This document shows, one piece after another, positions 1-8,900 of a stretch of DNA of 12,399 nucleotides (the stretch's first letter is position 1; each line of letters opens with the position of its first letter). Where the stretch lies: positions 1 to 12,399 of the forward strand of contig MU386109.1 of NCBI GenBank assembly GCA_022497145.1, in the 5' to 3' direction. The position numbers were made by a program, and so were the translations under genes. A model generated the notes under the pieces. It was not told the DNA's origin, did not search any database, and saw only the letters and a list, made by a program, of their open reading frames with translations. This DNA is from Rostrohypoxylon terebratum. Lineage: Eukaryota; Ascomycota; Sordariomycetes; Xylariales; Hypoxylaceae.

Positions 1-1456
1 TTACACTTGACCTCTACGATTACTGTTACCTTAAAATCAAGACCCCCTTATGAAGCTATACTTACTAAGCCTAAGTATAGGTTCGTCACAGTTCTTGGTT
101 CATGTGCTTCTAGACTCCTGTCAAAAAGGCCGACTAGATAAAACATATCCGAGGCTTTTACCTTCGGTGGTTTTGCAGAGCCTCGACGGACCAGTTTGGG
201 GTGGCGCTGCACAGGTAGCAGACCACGGCTTCTGTATGGCACGGTAGGACATGCACACAGCCACCACCTGCGACACGCTGATTCGCCAGCACTTTCGATA
301 TGCATGCTTATTTATATACATACTTCGCCTTGGATGCCTGCCAAAGGCAGATTCCAATTAGCGGGCCAAAAGAGGCTTGATGCTGTAACGAACACCAGTA
401 AAAACTTGGAAGTCTAAAACTAAGATGGCGGAGCTGTGGCACAGCAATAAAATTGGGCTGTAATCGCTTACGCGGGCTGTCGGTACGATTGCTAATGTAT
501 ATGTAGAATGCATGAGGCCTAATTCAACCTTGCTCAGGTACGGTACGTTTTGATTGTTCCTATAGATGAAATATGGGGCTCTACCCGTAGATAATACGCG
601 TGACGATTTAAGAGATGTAACGCGTCATGTCCATTTGTCATATGTGGCATACTTTCGTAGAGCATCCATCGCGGGAACCGAGGTCCAGCGCCTAGCAAAA
701 AGCTCGGTCCAAGTGGATGATAAGGTGGTTTCCTCAACCATGGCACATGTCACGTGGGCTGGTTCCGCAATTGCGTAGTGATAGAAATAGGTTCGGCAGG
801 TGTACGCGATTGCCAGTATTGGCGTTGGACCTAATGTTGCTGTTAGGCCATACGTGATCGCTTCCTGGAAAGTATATGTGCAACACTTGACATTCCATAC
901 AAGGCGGGGGTTCTAAGCGAAGTAATAATAGTAAATCATTTGGGCGCTTCGTGTCTTCGGAATCTTGGATGTATTACTAGCAAGTACTAGTTAAAAAATT
1001 AACACGTTAGGATTAGAATCGAGTAAATTTATCTGCAGGAATCCCTAAGAGCCTCCCTCTCAAGAGTAAGAAGACCACACATTTCAAAGCATACCCAACA
1101 AAATGATGTTGCCAAGGCACATGACGCTGTCTTCTACTTCGACGTTAAAACAAGAGTTTAAAGTAGATCTGACGATCGATCGCTTTAGTTAAGAATACTT
1201 AGTCCGTGGGAATTTACTTCCGGCATTAGTGTTCAACCTAAATTAAGGTGGAAGATGATCTGAATTGCGGGGTCTTAGCGCCGGGCCTTTAGCGACAAGT
1301 GAGGTTAGTGCCCTTTTGTTCAGCCTTAGCCAGCTTGTTTCTGCGGGTGTCCATTTATCTAATCTACAACTTTCCTCTCAATCCCCGCACCTTTTACCAC
1401 ACACGTACATAAACACCCGTCCTCACCAGCATTCCACACGCCGGCCGCAAGTCTTC
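1..1456. other. Intergenic region with no supportable gene
   Basis: No frame in this 1.46 kb resembles a protein family I recognise. The open frames are short, overlap on opposite strands and lack intron or start context. Small items seen: two ACGCGT hexamers 24 bp apart (596-601 and 620-625), which match the fungal MCB/MBF-type motif but may be chance; a short palindrome GTTAA-AAAA-TTAAC in the AT-rich patch near 990-1003; and a pyrimidine-rich stretch around 1370-1450 that looks like a fungal leader but has no convincing gene after it. It may hold the 3' flank of the minus-strand gene that ends at 1457. Confidence 0.5.
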
Positions 1457-2245
1457 TCATCTTAAGCATATATTCGCCAGCACCACCTGATAGCATCCGA
1501 AGTAGCGATGTCTGACCCCATCACCGCAAGTGACATAATGGCTGTCGTCAAGATCTAGGAATGCTTCGACACAAAGCCAGAGCCCACTACGAAACACTCC
1601 TCCAGCCCGACGATCGAAGGTGAATTCGCAGACGTCATGCTGGGCGGCGGAGTCGGTGTCGTCGCGGCGGAGAATGTCATAGTTGGAAAGGCCGGCATCT
1701 CTGAAATACCTACTAATATGCTGGCCCAGCTCGATTAGTTGGTATCGCATCCTTGCCAGTTGGGGCCAAATCCTGCGCTTCTCCAGGTCGAGGCAAGCCC
1801 TAGCCAGCTGAGCGACGGTCCCATCCTCAGGCTCTTGCCTTTCTATTCTTTCAAGCATGGCACTTTGGGAGTTTGTATTGATATCGTCCTTGTCTGAAAT
1901 GACGGTCGGGGCAAGTCGTCGCCTCTTGCGAGCTGGCTCGTCTGCGGAAATCTCATTCTGGTTATTCTGGTACTTCTGACTGCGTAGGCGGAGTTTATTA
2001 AGGGCATGTCTGAATGTCGCTTTGTGCTTAAGAATCCTAATGCCGAGTTCGTTGCACAGCTCAGTTTCGTCAGGGTATGTAAGGATAGTATGACCATCGG
2101 CCTCGTGTTCGCGCAAGGAAGCTTCGAGCTACTGAGAAGGGGGAAGTTTCGGTGAATGTGAAGATGGAGTCCAAGTTCGATTCAGCGAGCAGAACTCTCG
2201 TACCACCCTGTCTACATCCCAGTTCCAAGGATCGTTATCGTCCAT
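1457..2245 (-). pseudogene. SAM-like N-terminal domain fungal protein, interrupted by an in-frame TAG
   Basis: The minus-strand frame starts at an ATG at 2245 and reads 38 codons (beginning MDDNDPWNWDVDRVV), then meets TAG at 2131-2129. It continues in the same frame for 223 more codons to TGA at 1459-1457. Both sides of the TAG match, from my knowledge of the family, a SAM-like N-terminal module of fungal nuclear proteins, often SNF2-helicase-like: a PW.WDVDRVV..LC..NRTW block, then LE..LREHE.DG..LLTY, then ELGI..LKHK and LR..S.KY. A basic KRRRLAPT segment follows, as in that family. The helicase region I would expect next is absent: the last ~100 residues match nothing I know, so the gene may also be truncated or chimeric. 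No GT-AG intron cleanly removes the TAG while keeping the conserved blocks. Downstream initiation could make a shortened protein, but the SAM-like fold would be cut. Family assignment is moderate; function is unknown. Confidence 0.6.
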
Positions 2246-2608
2246 CGTGTTCTTTATATGGCACGTAGAATCGAGGCAGGTAGTCGATCTATTTCAAAGT
2301 ATTCTTGTTAGCGAGCATCTCTGTGCAGAGTATAATGATATGAAACGGCGACTTGCGCGACAGGACGAATGCGGGAATTTGACCAAGGATACTGAGATAG
2401 AAGGCAAAGGAGGCGAAAAGGAGCGGATCACCTACTTATCGTGGGTATGTGGGATGTAAAAGCAGGTGAAAGTAGTTTGGAGGTATAAAGAGTGGAACAG
2501 AAATAATATTCTGATGCTAAAAATAAGGAAAGGGGGGAGGATGGGATGGTTAATGGAAAGAGGAGTAGGAGGGGAAGTTGACCCAAGGCAAGATGGGAAA
2601 GGGGGCCC

Positions 2609-2616
2609 TATATATA
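2609..2616 (-). promoter_or_regulatory. TATA-like element upstream of the SAM-like gene
   Basis: A TATATATA octamer on the minus strand is followed downstream by a long pyrimidine-rich tract (roughly 2600 to 2480, seen as polypurine on the plus strand). The ATG at 2245 lies about 365 bp further on. TATA followed by a CT-rich leader is common in filamentous fungal promoters. Placement relative to a real transcript start is inferred. Confidence 0.4.
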
Positions 2617-2705
2617 CGTGGGAGTCCCGCACTGAGGCATAGCCAGCCACCCTGGCTTCGTCTCAGGGAACAACGGTAGACTTGTTGGTTTGCTTATTCT
2701 GCGCA

Positions 2706-2912
2706 TTAGCGAGCTCTTGCCAATAAGCTCTCGCCCTCCTTGCGGACCTTAGCTAGCACGAAAAGAGTGTCCAATGGCGGAAGCTCCCAGTCTGAATCGT
2801 CTTCGAAATCTTTGTCGATTTCCTCCGAGACATTTTCAACGGTAAGTGTCTTGTGGTCTGGTGGTGTTGCTCGAGCGATAGACTTCGCCGTCAGGGGAGT
2901 CGTGGAATCCAT
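2706..2912 (-). CDS. Small acidic protein of unknown function, possibly frameshifted
   Basis: The first ATG (2912) gives a 68-residue ORF. I do not recognise a family. It has a hydrophilic N-terminus, then an acidic stretch ending DFEDDSDWELPPLDTL, then basic residues up to the TAA at 2706. Just before that stop, the +1 frame gives a protein-like continuation (ARAYWQELANAQNKQ and on to a TGA at 2665-2663), so a single-base indel may have shortened an original protein of about 85-90 residues. The sequence TTTCACAG lies just upstream of the ATG and could be an intron acceptor, which would make this a downstream exon of a longer gene. The opposite strand is also open here (2740-2928), so coding status is uncertain. 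No function is proposed. Confidence 0.3.
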   Translation of the reverse strand: MDSTTPLTAKSIARATPPDHKTLTVENVSEEIDKDFEDDSDWELPPLDTLFVLAKVRKEGESLLARAR

Positions 2913-3236
2913 TAGATCTGTGAAATGAAGAGATTCCAAGGACGGTCAAGTAAGGAGTCGACGCTGCTCTATGGTTTCTGAGCCCCTCTCTAGGACTCCT
3001 CTACCAGCTCTCCAAAAGGCGGAGGCCTTGCGACCTTCCATTACTGCCTCGCTATCGAGGGCATCTTCATGCACCCCTTCTGAGCCTTTCATGAGGGCCA
3101 ATGGGAGCCTGGTGTGTCTGTCTAGCCAAGTTCTATGACACTAAGCGAACAGTCCGCTTTGTCATAAGCTGCTTCGGCTGTTCGGCGTAAGAGGCAAGGA
3201 AGAAACCCTGATCACCTTTGCAGCGCCTCGTCGAAG

Positions 3237-3244
3237 TATATAAG
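3237..3244 (+). promoter_or_regulatory. TATA box of the sirtuin gene
   Basis: TATATAAG lies about 80 bp upstream of the ATG at 3323. It is followed by a CT-rich leader (about 3270-3315) and the start context GAAGCCATGATG. This is typical core-promoter spacing for an ascomycete gene. Confidence 0.5.
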
Positions 3245-3322
3245 TGACAGCTTCCCCATGGGCGTCTCCGCTCTCAATTTCCTCCTTCAACTTCTTTTTC
3301 GATCGTCTCTCATTTCGAAGCC

Positions 3323-4252
3323 ATGATGCTAAGACGACCCGCGTTGACTCGCGTCACACCTGCCGGACCTAGATCCGAAGAGCTACAAACTATTGCAGAT
3401 GCTCTCTCGGGCGCCCGAAAGATCGTGGGTATTGCTGGTGCTGGCATCAGTACAGCGGCTGGTATTCCAGTTAGTAAAACCAGGCGCCTTTAGCATCAAG
3501 ATAGCTGACAAGACTAGGACTTCCGCTCGTCGGGTGGACTTTATGCTGACGGCGTGCTTTTTGAGGAAGCTGCTTTCTTCGACTCGCGAAGGGCTCAGCT
3601 CCTCAAGATAGCCCTGAGCATTCGAGATCGTGCGGCAGATTGCGAGCTAACGGAGACGCATAGATGGCTCGCATCACTAGGGCGTAAGCTTCTTCGTTGC
3701 TATACCCAAAACGTTGATATGCTCGAGGCAAAAGCGGGCTTGGTGACAGGCCTGGGCCGGCGATTCAATTGCGTCCCACTGCACGGAAGCATAGCCAACT
3801 TGAAGTGTCATCTCTGTCACGAAGCGTACGAATGGCAGGACTACAGATCCGATATTGAGGATTATAGTATCAAGGGCTGTAATACCGAGGATGGCAATAA
3901 TAAAGACGAACTGACGCTTCCTCTTTCTTGCCGACGATGCAATATCCGCTTTAAGGCTCGAAAGGCGGCTGGAATGCAACTCTTGCCTGTTGGCCAGCTT
4001 AGGCCGGGTATGGTCATGCTTGATGAAACTCACCCACAAGGGGAAGAAATTGCCAACCTCATCCGTGGCGATAAGCTGTCAAGTCCCGATCTTCTCCTAG
4101 TGCTAGGCACAAGTCTGAAGGTTGACGGGCCAAAGAAGCTGCTCAGGCAGTTTGTTCGGCCAGTCCGTCGGCAAAGTGGAAAGATCATATACGTGAACCG
4201 GACAAAACCTCCGAGTGATTGCAGCGCCTTGATCGATTACTGGGTGCAGTAG
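3323..4252 (+). CDS. Sirtuin (Sir2 family NAD-dependent protein deacylase, Hst3/Hst4-like), C-terminus cut by TAG
   Basis: Two exons: 3323-3469 (49 codons) and 3518-4252. The 48-bp intron 3470-3517 starts GTTAGT, has a CTGAC branch point and ends CTAG. Splicing restores the sirtuin motif GIP|DFRSSGGLYADG exactly. The 293-residue product has GAGIS (39-43), DFRSS (50-54), TQNVD (112-116), the catalytic His in PLHGS (138), a zinc site of two CxxC pairs (146/149 and 187/190), and GTSLKV (246-251) followed by YVNRTKP for NAD binding. Sirtuins remove acyl groups from lysine using NAD; the spacing resembles fungal Hst-type histone deacetylases, so a nuclear role is likely. Oddities: TQNVDM replaces the usual TQNIDG, and the frame ends at TAG (4250-4252) right after DYWVQ. 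The family continues with a D(C)DEWV..LK motif, and this is present in frame after the stop (DVDEWVRDLK, open to TGA at 4373-4375). The catalytic core is complete, so it could still be active; it could also be a recent pseudogene. Confidence 0.85.
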
Positions 4253-4375
4253 GACGTTGATGAATGGGTGCGAGACTTAAAGATAAGGCAGGGCACGGGT
4301 ATGAGAAGGGGCCGTACTTGTAGAGCCCCTCGGGAAGCGCTTGGCTCAAGGGGCAATCCCATTCCCTTAGATTGA
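4253..4375 (+). other. Untranslated in-frame tail of the sirtuin
   Basis: Directly after the sirtuin TAG, the same frame reads 40 codons to TGA. The first ten (DVDEWVRDLK) match the conserved end of Hst-type sirtuins; the rest is basic and unrecognised. It is the former C-terminus, or one reached only by readthrough. No GT-AG intron that removes the TAG and keeps the motif was seen. Confidence 0.6.
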
Positions 4376-5460
4376 GTCAATGAGCAGGACTAACAACTAA
4401 CCTATTCCTATAAGTTGACCTTAATCAAATAGACTCAGACAGGCTACGCAAGTTGGCTAGACACCAACAGGCAGCCCGCGTAATGGCGACAAGCTTTCAG
4501 CTGCCGGATCCCGAGAACCTAATAACCGAGATTATTGACCTTCCATTGTTTACCTACTTTCCGCTCACCAAGTCGGGAAATCCTCGGCTATGTTATCCCA
4601 ACCCCTGCAGTCCGCGGCCTATCAAACGGCTCCTCTCACATGCTCCCCCACCAAATTCCCAGCGGCTGGCCCGTCACGTGCTTTCAACGACGCCTTGATG
4701 CGCCTTCGTTGGCTTTTACAGAAAAGCCGTCGCAACTCGACGGCCAGCTCCCGAGGTCGAACCGGTCTGTTGTCCTTCATGATCGCTGTAGACCCAGATC
4801 CATCACGGCTACTAACAAACAAACATAGACCATTGCCGTGTCCGACCGTCGCCGGTCTTCACTCCCGTCGCCCTGCTTACAACACCCTGTCGCCGAATCC
4901 GTTGGACGAGATGCCTGTCTCAACGATGTGGCCTCCCCACGCCTCTCACGCTTATGGAGCATCTCACCTGCGGGAGCAGCTTTAGGTGAGCGGTTGGATA
5001 GCTACGACGCCAGGATGAGCCACGGTTGGATAATGGAGATAGGACGTGGATGGGACGTGGACGTGGTCTACGCCAAACCGTATTACCTATTGCTCTAAAC
5101 GCGGCAAGTGTACCAGTTTTGGAGACAATGCGAGTTATCCCGACTTGACTGTCACTTCACCCCCGAAGATAAATCCACAGACGGCACCGAAGCATATGAG
5201 TTGCCAGGGTCAATGCAAGCCTACCTGCATTAGAGCTCATCCCTGGAAATGGCGTGCTTGCTCTGCCCGTAGAGCCCCTTGCCCATAAGAACCTTGGTCG
5301 AGAGCTGATCTATGTGGGGATAAGTCTGGCGTCCCATCGTAGGGTCCGTCCTTTGTTACAGCCGTGATTCAGAGGACTTCTTGGAAGTTGGCACGGCTCG
5401 GGTAAGCCATTTCCGTCCGCCTCCTGATACCTAAGATTTACGACATAGCTGTTCCACCTA
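4376..5460. other. Gene-poor stretch with a possible decayed coding frame (4535-5232, plus)
   Basis: Several overlapping frames are open on the plus strand. The most continuous is the frame from 4535, which runs to TAG (4826-4828), resumes to TAA (5096-5098), and continues protein-like (TRQVYQFWRQCELSRLDC and onward) to another TAG near 5232. I recognise no domain in it, nor in the competing 131-codon frame at 4590-4985. This pattern fits an old inactivated gene but could be chance in GC-moderate DNA. No function is assigned. Confidence 0.3.
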
Positions 5461-5914
5461 TAGGAAACATCTACTAAACAGAACTGGAGCAGATCTAGTA
5501 AATAAAGCAGGAGACTGCCAGTTTTAAAAGGATACTGGTTATCTAACGAAAGAAAACGTTAAAGGTGTTAGTTAATATGCATCTATAAGCAAATTAAAAG
5601 ATTTAACGGCCTGGTCAACTCCTAGATATGGGACAGGCGATTACCATCTGCCTTGTAACATGGTTTAAAAGGTTATAGTAAATTACAGGTCTTAAAGAGA
5701 CCCAGATCCTTATTAAATACGCATTAACTTAAGGCCTATCACATCCTAATTACATTCACAAGGGAGTTACTATAAAGACAGATCGCCTTGACCTCAGCTA
5801 GAAGTTTATTATTTTTTTCTCTTCTTGTTTGAACTTCCTTTTCATCAAATAGTGTACAGGAATTGGGATTGTCTTCTCATATGTCCCATCTGTGGCAATT
5901 TTTACAACACTAGC
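5461..5914. other. AT-rich 3' flank of the NLR gene
   Basis: About 450 bp with visibly lower GC, many TA steps and frequent stops in all frames. It sits between the gene-poor region and the NLR stop codon. It may be a relic of a repeat hit by repeat-induced point mutation (RIP), but no terminal repeats, target duplications or recognisable transposase or reverse-transcriptase residues were seen. The part nearest the gene should include the NLR 3' UTR. Confidence 0.35.
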
Positions 5915-8900
5915 TTATTGGCGCCGGTGCCGTTTTCGAGAAGCACCATTGTCCAGCAGCATCTGGACGATCTTTTTGTGCCCTCCCTCTGAAGCAGCTT
6001 GGAGGGCATTGCCGTAAAATCCGCCCTGGGCATTCACATCGGCGCCCTTGTCCAGCAGCATCTGGACGATCTTTTTGTGCCCTTCCCTTGAAGCAGCCAG
6101 GAGGGCATTGCCGTAAAATCCGCCCTGGGCATTCACATCGGCGCCCTTGTTCAGCAGCATCTGGACGATCTTTTCGTGCCCTTCCCTTGAAGCAGCCAGG
6201 AGGGCATTGCCGTACTTTCTGCCCTGGGCATTCACATCGGCGCCCTTATCCAGCAGCATCTGGATAATCTTTTCGTGCCCTCCATATGAAGCAGCCAGGA
6301 GGGCATTGCCGTAAAATCCGCCCTGGGCATTCACATCGGCGCCCTTATCCAGCAGCATCTGGACGATCTTTTTGTGCCCTTCCCTTGAAGCAGCCAGGAG
6401 GGCATTGCCGTACTCTCCGCCCTGGGCATTTACATCGGCGCCCTTATCCAGCAGCATCTGGACGATCTTTTCGTGCCCTTCCCTTGAAGCAGCCAGGAGG
6501 GCATTGCCGTACTCTCCGCCCTGGGCATTTACATCGGCGCCCTTATCCAGCAGCATCTGGATAATCTTTTCGTGCCCTTCCCTTGAAGCAGCCAGGAGGG
6601 CATTGCCGTACTCTCCGCCCTGGGCATTTACATCGGCGCCCTTGTCCAGCAGCATCTGGATAATCTTTTCGTGCCCTCCATATGAAGCAGCCAGGAGGGC
6701 ATTGCCGTACTCTCCGCCCTGGGCATTCACATCGGCGCCCTTGTCCAGCAGCATCTGGACGATCTTTTCGTGCCCTCCCTCTGAAGCAGCTTGGAGGGCA
6801 TTGCCGTAAAATCCGCCCTGGGCATTCACATCGGCGCCCTTGTCCAGCAGCATCTGGACGATCTTTTCGTGCCCTCTGCTTGAAGCAGCCTGGAGGGCAT
6901 TGCCGTACTCTCCGCTTTGGGCATTTACATCGGCGCCCTTATCCAGCAGCATCTGGATAATCTTTTCGTGCCCTCTGCTTGAAGCAGCCTGGAGGGCATT
7001 GCCGTAAAATCCGCCTTGGGCATTCATGTCGGCGCCCTTGTCTAGCAGCATCTGGACTGAGTAGATTAGTCCCCCCAAAGATGCATAATACAGAGCTGAT
7101 GGTGGTTGTAGATATCTATCGTTCCACGGTTGGTCTAGTTTATATAATTGATAGCAAGTTTCGAATGATTCCTTGCAAGTAAACAGCTCTAGCGCTAAGC
7201 TCTGGAATTCTGTTTTGCTGTCAACAGCTATGACTGCATGGTCTGTCCAATATTGTGCAGCATATTTTGCCATTGGGTAGGACTGCATAATTTCCCTTGG
7301 CTTTAGGCTGTGGTTTAGCTCTAATAAGTACGCAAGAGAGACTTCTGCTATAGAGCTTCTAGCAGCAATTTCTGAAAGATCTGTTGCAATTTCATTGTCT
7401 AATCGGTCTGACGTTAGGTATTCTTTGACGGAGAAATGAGCAAGCTGTAGTTCCGTTACTGTCTGATCATTTGTCTCTCTCCTAGTGACCAGAACTAAGC
7501 TAGAGCAGTATATTGAGATCTCTCGTGGAATTGGCATTCTGTTTTCTGGGTCGAACCGAGGTTTATTTGCTGGTTCTACTGCGATGGCATCAACGGCTTC
7601 CTCAATTCGTAGCGGCCGTTCAGAATAGGTCAAGAATTGTAGAATTCGCGTTGTGTAACTCTGGTGCTCTTGAGGCACATTAGCCAAAATACGAGCATAT
7701 GTCTCGTCTAATGTTGTTGGCAAGGATGTAAGAGCCTTTTGCACAGAACGGTAGTTAAGACAGTTTTTAAGCACGTCAAGCTGACATGAAACCCAGCGGA
7801 ACCTGTATTGCTTTAGTAACTAAACCACAGAATTCGAGTCGAAAGATCTTACATCCCATCCGCTTTCTCTATCAACGCAGTTTCGACCTTGTCCTGTACG
7901 TCCGGCCGCGATTGCCACCTTTTTAGTCCTTGGTGCTCTCGGACACTTGCGTAAATGAACGCGCGTATATCCTCCTTTATTAAATCGCTTTGGATAGGGA
8001 TTATGTTTTGGCTGGGGACCAAACCCTCTATAGTTGATTTGATGTCTTGTTCCGGTCGGCTTGTGACGAGAATGTGGGTGTTCATCTGCAGGCCCTGAAG
8101 ATTTTCAATCCGTGAGAGCAATTCAGCTCGATGTCCGGTTTGTGTGCTGCATTCGTCGAGTGCATCGAGGACAATCCATACTTCACCAGCTTGTTGAACC
8201 ATGTTCTGGAAAGTTATACATAGCGACTCGAGGCTTGGCTGTTGCCTACCATCTTGGCAAGAGGAATAAAGTGAGTCTAGGTGCTTTCGAGCACCCTCTC
8301 TCTTATAGTAGAGTTGACTAATAAGCAATCGAACTGCGTTATTAAAATGTTGCTTACTACTGTCGTTAAAGTCGAAATAGAAATAAAGGAGGTTATCAAA
8401 GTAAGTATTTTGAAGATTTTCGATAACGGTAGAGGAGAGAATCGTCTTGCCACATCCAGGGATGCCATTTAACCAAAGAAAGGAATTACTCTCCGACTTC
8501 CAAGTGGAATATGCTGCACTATGAAGAAACCATTGGCCTGTGTCTTGATGGCGATGCTCCAGCGCATTGTGGAAGTTGGTTGACGGGTCGGGCGGCGAGA
8601 GCCAATTCTTAATGCGATCATAATGGCTGTCTTGTTTTAGGCTTTCAACTCCGGTCCTCGTTTTCTTAACATCTTCCTGCACTGCTTAGCTGTTAATAGG
8701 CAAACTTTTAATATTGTTATAAAACCAGTATCAGCTATAAAAAAAATAACAGCACTAACCATCAGATAGAATGTCGATGAGTTTCCTCTCAGCTTCAACC
8801 TTACTCGGCGCAATCTGGTTAAGAAGATCCTTCGCATATGCAGCTGCCGCTAATGCTGCATAGCCTTGCCATGATGTGTTTTTGTGTGTATCGCAGTAGT

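Larger units (their letters stand above)
2246..3322. other. Spacer between the SAM-like gene and the sirtuin
   Basis: Besides the TATA and leader elements and the small acidic ORF, this stretch holds a polypurine plus-strand segment (about 2480-2610). From 2941 to about 3170 a plus-strand frame stays open without a family match. On the minus strand of that stretch an ATG-started frame of about 49 codons exists and is also unrecognised. From about 3270 the plus strand becomes pyrimidine-rich, as a leader for the sirtuin. Confidence 0.4.

Noticed and set aside
534..778. Overlapping ~70-codon ORFs on both strands
   Set aside because: Mutual shadows with no family match and no gene-like context.
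1508..1738. Plus-strand frame starting MSDPITASDIMAVV, reminiscent of the N-termini of some fungal STAND proteins
   Set aside because: It stops after 16 codons (TAG), and the minus-strand frame over the same bases is the longer one, joined to the recognised SAM-like block.
3677..4039. Minus-strand 120-codon ORF
   Set aside because: Antisense shadow of the sirtuin catalytic core.
5943..7057. CRISPR-like regular repeat spacing
   Set aside because: Units are contiguous, in frame, have no unique spacers and encode ankyrin repeats in a eukaryotic gene.
6286..7182. Several plus-strand ORFs with KQPGGHCR or SSIWTIFSCP repeats
   Set aside because: They are antisense shadows of the ankyrin array; their periodicity comes from the 99-bp repeat, and the minus-strand frame has the family match.
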